A stretch of DNA of 64,000 nt from WRGT01 sp964450405 (GTDB lineage: Bacteria > Spirochaetota > UBA4802 > UBA5550), in NCBI GenBank assembly GCA_964450405.1, contig CAYVCQ010000002.1:62001-126000 (forward strand), given 5' to 3'. The notes below the pieces were generated by a model, which did no database searches, was not told the DNA's origin, and saw only the letters and a program-made list of their open reading frames with translations. The first letter of the stretch is position 1; each line of letters begins with the position of its first letter. The translations under genes were made by a program, and so were the position numbers. This document shows positions 16,151 to 25,052 of this stretch, piece after piece.

Positions 16151-17848
16151 CTATTTCAAGTATTCTTTTATTGTATCGAGAATCTTCTCAGCGGGAACAT
16201 TCAGTATATCCCTGCTGATTCTCTCTTTGAATTCCAGCTCACCATTGGCGAAAAAACCCTTTCCGGCAGTAACTCGAAGTGGAATCCCTATAAGATCTGC
16301 ATCGGCAAACTTAAATCCGGGACTTGCTTTTCTGTCATCATAGAGCACGTCGATTCCCGCATCTAGAAGCGACTCATAGATTTTATCAACGGCGGCTGTT
16401 TCTTCATCTGTTTTTGCAATACCAATAAGATGCACCTGAAAAGGAGCAACAGCTTTCGGCCAGATGATTCCTCGCTCGTCATTGTTCTGCTCGACACAGG
16501 CTGCCATTGTTCTATTGACTCCAATTCCGTAGCACCCCATAATCGGAGTGATTGTTGCGCCCTTTTCATCCAGAACAGAGACATTCATAGCTTTTGTATA
16601 TTTGTACCCGAGCTTGAAGATATGGCCCACTTCAATTCCCTTCTTTTCGTACATTGAGGATGAGCATTTAGGACAACTGTCTCCCCCTCTTGCTGTTGAG
16701 ATATCTGTTTCCTCTTTTATAACAAAATCCCGACCTGGATTAACTCCGGTGTAGTGAAAATCTTTTTTATTTGCACCGGCAACTGCGTTTGAGATATCTT
16801 TTACCGATGAATCGAATATCATTCTGATTTTTTTATCTGTTACAGGTCCGGCAAATCCAACAGCTGCCCCGGTTATCTCTTCTACTATAGCATCAGTTGC
16901 AAGCTCGATCTCCACAGCACCGAGATAGTTTGCAAGTTTGTGTTCGTTGATCTCTCTGCTTCCGGGAACTACTGCCATCAAAGGTTTTCCGTCGGCAACG
17001 TAGATTATACTTTTAAGAAATGTGTCCTCTCCGCATTTAAAGAATCCGGCAAGGGCATCGATTGTTTTAATGTCGGGGGTATGAACCTCTTTCAGTTCCT
17101 CTTTTAATGGATTGCCTATTGATGCGGGTCTGTTAAATTCGGCCTTCTCGCTGTTTGCACGGTAGTCACACTTTTCGCAAAGAAGAAGAGTCTCCTCCCC
17201 GACTTCCGACGCCACCATAAACTCCTCCGAGGCGCTTCCACCCATTGTTCCTGAATCTGCCTGAACAGAAATTGTTTCAAGTCCGCATTTCTCGAATATA
17301 CGGCGATAGGCTTTTGCCATTGCATTATATGATTCATCAAGACCGGCCTGGTCGATGTCGAATGAATATGCATCCTTCATGATGAATTCTTTGCTTCTTA
17401 TAACTCCGAATCTGGGACGTATTTCATCACGGAACTTTGTGTTTATCTGGTAAAGGTTAAGCGGCAGATCCCGGTACGAAGAGATTACAGAACGGACTAA
17501 ATTTGTGAAGGCCTCCTCATGCGTAGGTCCCAGCGAATACTCAAGACCGTTTCTATCGGTAATGCGGATCATCTCGGGACCCATAGTTTCCCATCTTCCC
17601 GATTCCTTCCAGTATTCGGCGTTGGTCATCTCCGGCATAAGACATTCATGTGCACCGGCTCTGTCCATCTCCTCTTTGATAATGCCGGTTATCTTACGGA
17701 GCACGCGCAGCCCGATGGGGAGATACGCGTACATCCCGGCAGACTCCTTGCGGATAAGACCTGCGCGCATCATAAGACGATGGCTCAGAACAACTGCATC
17801 TGAAGGATTCTCCTTTAATGTGGGAAGAATATATTTCGAAACTCTCAT
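16151..17848 (-). CDS. proS: Prolyl-tRNA synthetase (bacterial type)
   Basis: The 565-residue class II synthetase has MMRAGLIRKESAGMYAYLPIGLRVL near its start, motif 2 region NLYQINTKFRDEIRPRFGV (about 135-153), the long editing insertion domain between motifs 2 and 3 (about 225-400), and motif 3 around YGIGVNRTMAACVEQ. It charges tRNA-Pro with proline and, through the insertion domain, hydrolyses Ala-tRNA-Pro. Length matches the bacterial form. A GAGG site precedes the ATG. It is transcribed alone. Confidence 0.97.
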   Translation of the reverse strand: MRVSKYILPTLKENPSDAVVLSHRLMMRAGLIRKESAGMYAYLPIGLRVLRKITGIIKEEMDRAGAHECLMPEMTNAEYWKESGRWETMGPEMIRITDRNGLEYSLGPTHEEAFTNLVRSVISSYRDLPLNLYQINTKFRDEIRPRFGVIRSKEFIMKDAYSFDIDQAGLDESYNAMAKAYRRIFEKCGLETISVQADSGTMGGSASEEFMVASEVGEETLLLCEKCDYRANSEKAEFNRPASIGNPLKEELKEVHTPDIKTIDALAGFFKCGEDTFLKSIIYVADGKPLMAVVPGSREINEHKLANYLGAVEIELATDAIVEEITGAAVGFAGPVTDKKIRMIFDSSVKDISNAVAGANKKDFHYTGVNPGRDFVIKEETDISTARGGDSCPKCSSSMYEKKGIEVGHIFKLGYKYTKAMNVSVLDEKGATITPIMGCYGIGVNRTMAACVEQNNDERGIIWPKAVAPFQVHLIGIAKTDEETAAVDKIYESLLDAGIDVLYDDRKASPGFKFADADLIGIPLRVTAGKGFFANGELEFKERISRDILNVPAEKILDTIKEYLK

Positions 17849-18072
17849 TTTTATACCTCGTAAAGATTTGTCGTTTTTATGCCGTAAATATTGCGGTTTT
17901 TGGCCGTCAGTCAGTTTTGGATAAGTTCACAGAGGTGTGTGTAAATTTCAAGATATTTTCTTTTGATTTGAGTTGAGTTCGGATAGAATATCGAATCCCT
18001 GTTTTGGGAGAATCGCCACCATGTTCTTTTAGCTGTAACATATACCTCGTTGTCAGATTTTTTAAGTCTTTT

Positions 18073-18092
18073 ACCACTAAGGACACAAAGTG
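18073..18092. repeat. ACCACTAAGGACACAAAG repeat relative
   Basis: This string resembles the CCAC...ACAC...AAAG intergenic repeats common in environmental genomes; a relative lies at 19302-19333. The rest of 17849-18204 shows no gene. Confidence 0.35.
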
Positions 18093-18204
18093 TTTTATAA
18101 ATAAATCATGCCTGCTCTACTAAAATATATCGACAACAGTTTATCTGTTTCTGTATGCTGGAATATAGAGATTTCTAAAACGATATCAAAACTGGATAGA
18201 TGAC

Positions 18205-18435
18205 ATGAATCAACAGACAGGAAAAATTCTGATAATTGCCGGAAGCGCCGCAGTTATTATTGGAATCATTCTAATTTACGGTGAAAAATTCCCTGTGATA
18301 AAATATTTGGGGAAACTCCCGGGAGATATAAACATAAAAAAAGAAAATTTTTCTTTTTATTTTCCAGTCACAACATGTATACTGATCAGTATCATCGCAA
18401 CAATAATATTCCGTATAATTTCAAAGTTCAAATGA
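18205..18435 (+). CDS. DUF2905 family membrane protein
   Basis: The 76-residue protein has two transmembrane helices around the conserved DUF2905 centre LGKLPGDINIKKENFSFYFP (residues 35-54). Function unknown. It is 10 bases upstream of a PAP2 phosphatase gene on the same strand and may be co-expressed with it. Confidence 0.85.
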   Translation: MNQQTGKILIIAGSAAVIIGIILIYGEKFPVIKYLGKLPGDINIKKENFSFYFPVTTCILISIIATIIFRIISKFK

Positions 18436-18445
18436 GAACTGATAA

Positions 18446-19249
18446 ATGAAAATCCGCAGATATATCATTACAATATTTCCGATAGCAATTATAATTTCAT
18501 TCTCCAGTGCTGTTTATTCATCGCCATACGAACTCTCACCAAAAACAGACAGCATACTCATCGGTTCAGGCGCTACACTCTTCGGTATATCTCTTTACAG
18601 TGAAACGCGCATCGATCCCCTTACGGATGAAGAAATCGCAGCACTAAAGAAGAATGATATCAACCGATTTGACCGGTCAGCCGCAGATAACTGGTCTCCG
18701 GCATCCGCCAGGTGGAGTAATGGAATTCTTGCTGCAATTATGATTTCACCTTCAGGATTAATTATTGAAAACCAAATTCGAAATGACTTCTTTACACTAG
18801 GTGTAATGTATGCAGAATCTCTGCTTATTACTCAGGGTTTAAACGGAACAGTTAAAAACACAGTGCAGAGAAACCGTCCATACACATACAATCCCGAAAT
18901 TTCCGCATCTTTCAAAAAAGATAATGATGCAGTACTTTCATTTTACTCCGGCCATACGGTACATGCATTCAATTCAGCAGTTTTTGTCAGCACTGTTTTT
19001 TCAGATTACTATCCGGAGAGTTCATGGAGATTTGCAGTTTGGGGAACAACTCTCTCTGCGGCATCTCTTACAGGATATCTGAGGTACCGTGCCGGTATGC
19101 ATTACCCCTCGGACATAATTACAGGTGCAGCAATTGGAAGCTTTACCGGCTGGCTGATACCTATGCTGCATAGCAATCTCAGCAAAAAAATATCAGTTCA
19201 GATAATTCCGGGTGAAGAAAATACTATTGCAGTAATATATGAATTTTAA
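18446..19249 (+). CDS. PAP2-superfamily phosphatase
   Basis: The 267-residue protein has an N-terminal signal sequence and the three acid-phosphatase motifs: Lys137-x6-Arg144-Pro145, Ser168-Gly169-His170 (in YSGH, where the usual Pro is Tyr), and Arg213-x5-His219-x3-Asp223. These residues catalyse dephosphorylation of lipid or other phosphates on the outer face of the inner membrane. Unlike typical PAP2 lipid phosphatases it lacks several strong membrane helices, so it may be periplasmic or outer-membrane associated (LpxE/F-like activities are possible). Probably co-transcribed with the DUF2905 gene. Confidence 0.85.
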   Translation: MKIRRYIITIFPIAIIISFSSAVYSSPYELSPKTDSILIGSGATLFGISLYSETRIDPLTDEEIAALKKNDINRFDRSAADNWSPASARWSNGILAAIMISPSGLIIENQIRNDFFTLGVMYAESLLITQGLNGTVKNTVQRNRPYTYNPEISASFKKDNDAVLSFYSGHTVHAFNSAVFVSTVFSDYYPESSWRFAVWGTTLSAASLTGYLRYRAGMHYPSDIITGAAIGSFTGWLIPMLHSNLSKKISVQIIPGEENTIAVIYEF

Positions 19250-19301
19250 AAAATTCAGATTAACAACCTGATATATAAATCTGTATAAAACCATAATCAT
19301 A

Positions 19302-19333
19302 AAAAACCCTCTGTGCCTCCGTGTCTCTGTGGC
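19302..19333. repeat. CCACAGAGACACGGAGGCACAGAGGG-type repeat
   Basis: The reverse complement reads CCACAGAGACACGGAGGCAC followed by AGAGGG, matching by eye a repeat type recurrent in the intergenic DNA of unrelated environmental bacteria. It lies between the PAP2 and CsgG-like genes. Confidence 0.45.
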
Positions 19334-19432
19334 AAATAACTGAATTATAATAATAAATAAATTTAAAATTGACATCCATTTTCATACATTATACATTAAA
19401 ATTACATACATATGAGAGAGAGGTTCATCCAA

Positions 19433-20278
19433 ATGAAAAATTTCTTAACCACAGCTATCATAATTCTACTTACTTTAATATCAGCAGCATCCCTTCATGC
19501 AAAGGAAAACTCCGATGCGGATGAAATATATAAAAAACTCGCTGACACTCTGTCGAAGGTAGAATCAAAACTCCCCAATAAAACAATAGCCATTTACGGA
19601 TTCGAGGTAATAGGACGACCGGGAGACAGCTACGCAAAGTTTGCTACTGAAAAGCTGACTCACTACCTTGTGTCAAACGGCGTGTTGATGGTGATCGAGC
19701 GTTCACGGATTGATCAGATTTTAAAAGAACAGAGCTTATCCATGACGGGAGCAGTAGATGCAGGTACCGCGGCAAAGATCGGAAAGATTCTTTCTGTTGA
19801 TGCAGTCGTTATCGGGACAATCCATGTGACTGAAAAAGATGTAGAATTTATCGCAAGAGTAATACAGAGTGAAAGAGGTATTATACTCGCCTCTGCAAAT
19901 GAGAAACTTGTAACTGAAACCGGTTCGGCGGACAATAGTAAAAATAATACTGATACAGACAATATAGACAATTCAGACAATCAGAATTCTAATTATACAA
20001 TAGCGATAATTAAACCGAACAAAACCATTTTTACAAGACTGGAACAGGTTACTATTTCGTATTCAGGGCTGCCGGGCAATCAGAACGACTGGATAACTCT
20101 TACTAAAGCCTCTGAGCCCGATACAACATATGGAGACTGGTTCTACACCTACGGGCAGAAATCCGGAAGCTACTCTTTTAAAGTTGCCGAACCGGGCGAC
20201 TACGAAGTGCGGATTTACTATGACTGGCCTAACGGCGGGTACGTTGTACAAAAAAGAATTAAGATTAAAGTTAAATAA
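19433..20278 (+). CDS. CsgG/FlgO-like exported protein with C-terminal beta domain
   Basis: Starting at the ATG at 19433 (AGAGAGG site about ten bases upstream) the protein has 281 residues and a standard signal peptide; a start seven codons upstream is possible. Residues about 40-160 fit the CsgG/FlgO-type fold: KTIAIYGFEVIGRPGDSYAKFATEKL, then ERSRIDQILKEQ and AKIGKILSVDAVVIGTI. An Asn/Asp-rich linker leads to a beta-rich domain with DWITLTKA and GDYEVRIYYDWPNGGY, seen at the ends of various surface proteins. Likely periplasmic or outer-membrane associated. Function unknown. Confidence 0.75.
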   Translation: MKNFLTTAIIILLTLISAASLHAKENSDADEIYKKLADTLSKVESKLPNKTIAIYGFEVIGRPGDSYAKFATEKLTHYLVSNGVLMVIERSRIDQILKEQSLSMTGAVDAGTAAKIGKILSVDAVVIGTIHVTEKDVEFIARVIQSERGIILASANEKLVTETGSADNSKNNTDTDNIDNSDNQNSNYTIAIIKPNKTIFTRLEQVTISYSGLPGNQNDWITLTKASEPDTTYGDWFYTYGQKSGSYSFKVAEPGDYEVRIYYDWPNGGYVVQKRIKIKVK

Positions 20279-20376
20279 AATATAAAATATGTAATCAGCA
20301 TCCCATATATAACCGAAAAGATATCTATATAATAAAATTTTTCATTATATAGATATCTGTAAAAACGGGGTATAAT

Positions 20377-20592
20377 ATGCAGAATGCTGACCATAATAAT
20401 AACGGACAGATAAAGACTACTAACGAATACAATCAGTGTACAATCCTCTGGAAGAATCTCCCTGCGGTATTTAAAACAAGATGGCGTAGTGAAGCTGAAA
20501 GACTATCAATGAGCGGATATAAACTTTTCATTAATACTAACGTGAATAATCTCAAAAGCGGAGATGAAATCAAAATCTCTCCATGGCACTGA
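20377..20592 (+). CDS. Small hypothetical protein
   Basis: A possible 71-residue protein, Asn-rich at the N-terminus and without membrane segments. Its 3' end overlaps the start of the following barrel gene by ten bases, which is compatible with coupling. The upstream GGGG is close to the ATG, so initiation is uncertain. No family recognised; it could be a chance frame. Confidence 0.4.
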   Translation: MQNADHNNNGQIKTTNEYNQCTILWKNLPAVFKTRWRSEAERLSMSGYKLFINTNVNNLKSGDEIKISPWH

Positions 20593-21527
20593 GATTATTT
20601 ATTCTGAAAATCCGAAGTATCAATAAAAAATGGATTCCCGTATTCACAGGAATGATTTTAAGTTTCATCTTCACTTTCATAGTAATAATATTCTATAGCC
20701 ATGATGTTTCAGCTGCAGATACCGTTTTATCAGATCCTGATCATATTTCTACCGGTGTTGAATACAGAGGTGTAACCGATGTAAGACTTGGAGATACATT
20801 CGGCACAGAATTTTTTTCATTCGGCGCAATGGCTGAGATACGCAACGAATCGCGTTTCAATCAGGGCCTGCTTCCTAATCACAATTGGCGCGGCTTTGTC
20901 TTTATCTATTCCGATTATGCACTATCTGAAAACAAGGAGTTCCTTAAACTCACCTGCGGATTTGAACATGAGAGCGCTCACCCTACCATGGGATTGAATG
21001 ACAACAACGACAAGGCCTATGACAAGATCTACGACGGTACATACCGCAATATAAATATGAACTCACTTCTACTGCGTGTAAGCAGCACATCCGGATCAGG
21101 ATACACCTTAACACTTACAGGTGACATGCAGTTTTATTTTAAAAGCAGAAATACACCCGAACTTCCGGTTAATAATCTCGCGTGGTCAGAGGGAATCTCA
21201 GGCGGCTTTGATTTCAGGTATCCTCTGCGGGGAGATACAGATATATTTATCTCAGGCTTCGACCGGTATATATTCCACAGCAGAACGAAAGTATATGGAA
21301 ATATATACTACGATTCTCCATCTGGCGTGGAAACAAGATATGAATCTTATCCTGTTATAAACAGTACAAATACCATCTCGATTAAAACCGGTATTGTTTT
21401 AAGCAATCTCATGGATAATAGAAAAATTTCAATCTATACCGGAGTTCTTTATGGAAACATCTACGGTTTTGTAGACAGCAGAGAAAAACGGACTGTATAC
21501 TCCATTGGAATAGAAATTTTCCGATAA
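20583..21527 (+). CDS. Outer-membrane beta-barrel-like protein
   Basis: The 314-residue protein has a long basic N-terminus, a hydrophobic export segment (about 25-40) and a cleavage-like DVSAAD. The mature part alternates in beta-strand fashion and contains CGFEHESAHPT, reminiscent of the His-containing loop of DUF1207 barrels; this is a weak resemblance. The pre-signal segment WIPVFTGM (residues 17-24) is encoded by a known type of intergenic repeat, so the real start may lie elsewhere or the repeat has entered the gene. No function can be stated. Confidence 0.65.
   Translation: MALRLFILKIRSINKKWIPVFTGMILSFIFTFIVIIFYSHDVSAADTVLSDPDHISTGVEYRGVTDVRLGDTFGTEFFSFGAMAEIRNESRFNQGLLPNHNWRGFVFIYSDYALSENKEFLKLTCGFEHESAHPTMGLNDNNDKAYDKIYDGTYRNINMNSLLLRVSSTSGSGYTLTLTGDMQFYFKSRNTPELPVNNLAWSEGISGGFDFRYPLRGDTDIFISGFDRYIFHSRTKVYGNIYYDSPSGVETRYESYPVINSTNTISIKTGIVLSNLMDNRKISIYTGVLYGNIYGFVDSREKRTVYSIGIEIFR
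20631..20655 (+). repeat. TGGATTCCCG...CAGGAATGA repeat within a coding region
   Basis: TGGATTCCCGTATTCACAGG followed by AATGA belongs by eye to the same repeat type as 3305-3331. Here it encodes residues 17-24 of the barrel protein, just before its signal sequence. Confidence 0.5.
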
Positions 21528-21640
21528 AAAATATTAAAAATTCATCAACTTCAAAAAATCTGATATCTTTTATATAAATACCTCTATAATATAGCGAAAA
21601 TAACATCCATAAAAATACATAGGGTAATTAAGCTTTTTGT

Positions 21641-21686
21641 AAAAGCCCCCTAAATCCCCCGGATGTTGACTTTGAACAAAAAGGGG
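21641..21686. repeat. AAGCCCCCTAAATCCCCC...GGGGCT repeat
   Basis: The segment can fold through AGCCCC/GGGGCT and runs directly into the first GGCTCTGACCC box (21685-21695). It is of the C-rich repeat type seen at 16.0, 47.1 and 58.8 kb. Confidence 0.45.
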
Positions 21687-21725
21687 CTCTGACCCTGATA
21701 TAAGACTATATGAGGCTCTGACCCC
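21685..21725 (-). repeat. Two GGGTCAGAGCC boxes in tandem
   Basis: Cores GGCTCTGACCC at 21685-21695 and 21714-21724 have the same orientation; a partial inverted copy (GATCAGAGCGCC) follows at 21732. They lie upstream of the PQQ/OmpA gene, whose ribosome-binding site follows about 50 bases later. Confidence 0.75.
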
Positions 21726-21787
21726 TAAACAGATCAGAGCGCCTATATTAATAGAAAAAGCTCATACTCAAACTTAAGGAGTTCATC

Positions 21788-23824
21788 ATGAAAAGAATCT
21801 TACTTATTTTTACTATGCTGTTTCTTATCTCAGGCCCGCTCCTCCCCGCTGAGGATTGGCCTATATATAAAGGGAATATATATTTTACCGGGAACAACGA
21901 TGAAATTACAGTAAAAAATAATAACCTCAAATGGCTATATCAGGCAACACAGACAGTTCTCAACCCGATTGCCTCTGACGGAATGATTTTTTTTATTGAT
22001 ATTGCAAAAAATGTTTACTGTCTCGATGAAGAGACCGGAAAGCTGCGATGGAAAATCGATCTGCACGTTCTCGCCTCCGAGTTCAGAGGATCTACAAAAT
22101 CTTTCGGAACAACCAAGTATCCCCTTATTAAAGGGGATACGCTTATTATTACAGATAACATCGCTATTTATGCGATGAACAAGTACACCGGAAATGTCCT
22201 CTGGGCCAGAACCGGAATGCGAAGTGACGATCTGAACCTGAAAGCGCCTGAAAATAAAAGCACAAAGCTTAAAGACAGAACTGATCCCGTCAAAGGATCG
22301 GGAAACTGGAATCCGGAGAAGTCAACCTACGCCATGGTGGACAGTATCTACTCCGACCCTGTCATTGTTGGAGATGTTATCTATTACGGAACCCGCAATG
22401 AGTTTATCTCACGGGATATCACTAACGGTCATATGCTATGGAATAACGATGAAATAAAAAGCTGGAGTAAATTCCCGTCTTTCTACGACGAATACATATT
22501 CACACAATCGATGGATTACAAAACTAATATTTTTACCCTCTTTTGTCTTAATGCAAAAACCGGCGCAAAGGTATGGGTAAGAGATATTAAAAGTCCTCAC
22601 AAAATATATCCTCCGGTTGTTTACAAACAGAGGGTTTATTTTGTTTCAGGGATGGATGTATACTGTATAGATTTAAAAACCGGAGAGATCATCTGGACCA
22701 AAAAGTACAACAGCCTTATCACTTCGAATCCCGGATTCACAGAGAGGGCAATTCTCTTCACCATGGACAATGGAAGCATTGTAATGATCAATCCCGACAA
22801 CGGTGATATTATGAATAGACTTGATTTCGGAGAGCAGAAGGCGCCCTACTTCGTTATTATTCGCGATCAGATATATGTCGGCACAACATTTCAGAAGAAT
22901 ATAGGAGGAAGAGATGTACCGTGGTCACTCCTTGAATCTTTCAATATCACGGATAAGAGCAAAGCATGGGAGTATAGTCCTCAATTTCCCGGAGCTTCAT
23001 TTCAGCCCGTTGCGTCAAAAGGGATAATGTTTCTCCCTGCGGGGAATTATCTCTATGCAATTGGAACAGATTACTATCCTAAGATAGTTGACGGCGGCAG
23101 CGGATATTATGATCCGTACAACCGTGTCCCGGAGAACGAAGAGATCAAAAAGGATGATGTAGATAAATTAAAAAAAATAAACGATGAATCAAGTACAAAA
23201 AAAGATAAACCTGAATCTATCCCGATGAAAAAGTTAAATATAACCATCAACAGCAATGACGGGAAACCGATTCCTGCAACAGTTGATATAAAGAAGTGGG
23301 ACAAAGGGAAACTGATATATTCAAATAAAATACCGGTCACCAAACCGGATCAGGTAATTGAAGTACCCGATATGGATGATGTGGAGGTAACCGCTGAATC
23401 TCCCGGATATCTTCCGGAAAAAGAAATAGTATCACGGGAAGAGAAGGATAAAAAAATAACTCTGACAAAAATTGAGAAGGGACAAAGTATTGTTGTAAAT
23501 AATATTCACTTCGAAACAGGAAAAGCTTATCTCCGGAAGGAATCTCTCAATATTCTTAATGGAATAATAGATCAGATGAATAAAAATAAAGCAATAAAAC
23601 TTGAAGTTAGGGGACATACTGATTCCACAGGCGGCACCGCTTACAATAAAAAACTCTCTGAAAGAAGAGCCGATTCTGTAACTGAATATATGATAAAACA
23701 CGGCATAAGCCCGGAAAGACTCAAGGCAGTGGGAATGGGTGAGGAAAAACCTATAGGTGACAATAAAACTGCCGAAGGCAGAAGAAAAAACAGAAGAACA
23801 GAATTCTTTGTATTAGATAAATAA
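21788..23824 (+). CDS. PQQ-like beta-propeller protein with C-terminal OmpA domain
   Basis: The 678-residue protein has a signal peptide (1-20), a PQQ-enzyme-like propeller (about 25-430) with repeats such as VYCLDEETGKLRWKIDL and VYCIDLKTGEIIWTK, a Lys/Glu-rich linker, a PEGA-like beta segment (about 475-560) and an OmpA-type peptidoglycan-binding domain (about 570-678) with GHTDSTGG, NKKLSERRADSV and GEEKPIGDNKTAEGRRKNRR. The propeller lacks visible catalytic residues and resembles a BamB-like scaffold. The protein is probably periplasmic or outer-membrane anchored and holds the propeller at the cell wall. The fusion is unusual. Confidence 0.85.
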   Translation: MKRILLIFTMLFLISGPLLPAEDWPIYKGNIYFTGNNDEITVKNNNLKWLYQATQTVLNPIASDGMIFFIDIAKNVYCLDEETGKLRWKIDLHVLASEFRGSTKSFGTTKYPLIKGDTLIITDNIAIYAMNKYTGNVLWARTGMRSDDLNLKAPENKSTKLKDRTDPVKGSGNWNPEKSTYAMVDSIYSDPVIVGDVIYYGTRNEFISRDITNGHMLWNNDEIKSWSKFPSFYDEYIFTQSMDYKTNIFTLFCLNAKTGAKVWVRDIKSPHKIYPPVVYKQRVYFVSGMDVYCIDLKTGEIIWTKKYNSLITSNPGFTERAILFTMDNGSIVMINPDNGDIMNRLDFGEQKAPYFVIIRDQIYVGTTFQKNIGGRDVPWSLLESFNITDKSKAWEYSPQFPGASFQPVASKGIMFLPAGNYLYAIGTDYYPKIVDGGSGYYDPYNRVPENEEIKKDDVDKLKKINDESSTKKDKPESIPMKKLNITINSNDGKPIPATVDIKKWDKGKLIYSNKIPVTKPDQVIEVPDMDDVEVTAESPGYLPEKEIVSREEKDKKITLTKIEKGQSIVVNNIHFETGKAYLRKESLNILNGIIDQMNKNKAIKLEVRGHTDSTGGTAYNKKLSERRADSVTEYMIKHGISPERLKAVGMGEEKPIGDNKTAEGRRKNRRTEFFVLDK

Positions 23825-23890
23825 GTTTTAAACTTATTTATCTAAAGCGGATTCCCGAAAAGCTCTTATCGGATCCTGAAAAGATATGTA

Positions 23891-24205
23891 TTATTTCATC
23901 AAAGTGTCTGAAAGGGAACACAAACTGAGAACGGATGCCACATTATAAGATGCGCTTGATATTTTAAAATCGTGGTTTTTCTGCTTCTGGAATTTATGCA
24001 GTTTAAGAAGTATACTTATACATGTGGAATCCATATAGACCATTTCAGAGAGGTCAATATCGACATCTTTTTCTTTTTCAGTGCAAATTGAATCAACAAG
24101 ATCAATAAATTTCTTTACCCCTGCAGAATCCGCAGATCCGGAGATAGTAATATTGATTTGCTGATCATTTTCTGTTGTTATAATATTCATTTTGAATTCT
24201 CTCAT
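23891..24205 (-). CDS. STAS-domain anti-sigma-factor antagonist-like protein
   Basis: The 104-residue protein fits the STAS fold, with the phosphorylatable serine at Ser60 in DLSEMVYMDSTCISILLKL. Such proteins bind anti-sigma factors or serve in partner-switching networks controlled by serine kinases. No kinase or phosphatase partner is encoded next to it. A second ATG five codons in (24190) is an equally possible start. Confidence 0.85.
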   Translation of the reverse strand: MREFKMNIITTENDQQINITISGSADSAGVKKFIDLVDSICTEKEKDVDIDLSEMVYMDSTCISILLKLHKFQKQKNHDFKISSASYNVASVLSLCSLSDTLMK

Positions 24206-24335
24206 TAATATTTTCCATTTTATACGAACATTTATTCAAGTCAAGGTTAAATATAATTATAGACAAAATTTAATGCTGATTTATTATTCATTTTCACGCA
24301 ATAATCTAAAAATATCGATGGAGTTTTTTTATTAA

Positions 24336-24926
24336 ATGAACAAAGAAGATAATATTGTTATAAAAAAGAAACATATATTGAACTCTCTCAAGATCCTTCT
24401 GGAAAAATATTCATACAGTTATGTTTCGATGCAGGACGTTGCTAATGAAGGAGGAATCTCCAAGGGGGGACTCAGATACTATTTTCCCACAAAGGAATCT
24501 CTGTTTGTAGGCCTGCTGGAGGATTTCTTTCAGGAAATTGAAGATGATCATATCAGGATGTTAGATATGCAGGATGGAAGCGGCGATAAGGCTGTTCTCT
24601 CTACGCTTTTTAATATTGAAAACTTTGTTCTTAATCAGAAAAATATTAAAATTTTCATCAACTTGATTCTGTATGGTCTTGAAAATCCTAAAATGATGGA
24701 ACCGGTCAGCAGCTTTTTCAGAAAACATCTTCAGATGTATAAAAAACTGATAAATCAGGCAAAAACCGACCTCCCTACAATTGATAAAAAAGAGTTCGAC
24801 ATGGATTTTCTTGCCAGAATTACGCAGATAATTTTTCTAAGTGCAGGGCTTCTTGAAACCATTGACCCCATCGGCATGGATCCGGCCCGCCTTGCAAGAT
24901 ATGTGCTTTCACTATTCTCCGAATAA
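24336..24926 (+). CDS. TetR-family transcriptional regulator
   Basis: The 196-residue protein has the TetR N-terminal helix-turn-helix, with SMQDVANEGGISKGGLRYYFPTKESLF (about 31-57), and a variable helical C-terminal ligand domain. It is divergent from the STAS gene and is not next to an obvious target. It could control dyads of the ACCGAC type seen at the lipase promoter, but nothing in the sequence links them. A terminator follows at 24996-25031. Confidence 0.9.
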   Translation: MNKEDNIVIKKKHILNSLKILLEKYSYSYVSMQDVANEGGISKGGLRYYFPTKESLFVGLLEDFFQEIEDDHIRMLDMQDGSGDKAVLSTLFNIENFVLNQKNIKIFINLILYGLENPKMMEPVSSFFRKHLQMYKKLINQAKTDLPTIDKKEFDMDFLARITQIIFLSAGLLETIDPIGMDPARLARYVLSLFSE

Positions 24927-24995
24927 CCGGATTAATTCTTTAATTTAAATTCAACAGTATAGCTCTTCAAGATTAAATAAACAAAAATTACTCAT

Positions 24996-25031
24996 AAAAA
25001 AAGCCGCCCATTTAGGGGCGGCTTTGCTTTT
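24996..25031. terminator. Bidirectional rho-independent terminator
   Basis: AAAGCCGCCC pairs with GGGCGGCTTT around ATTTAG. On the minus strand it is followed by seven T residues, and on the plus strand by a broken T run. It separates the convergent TetR and LruC-domain genes. Confidence 0.9.
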
Positions 25032-25052
25032 ACAATATTTAAAGTATCATTG

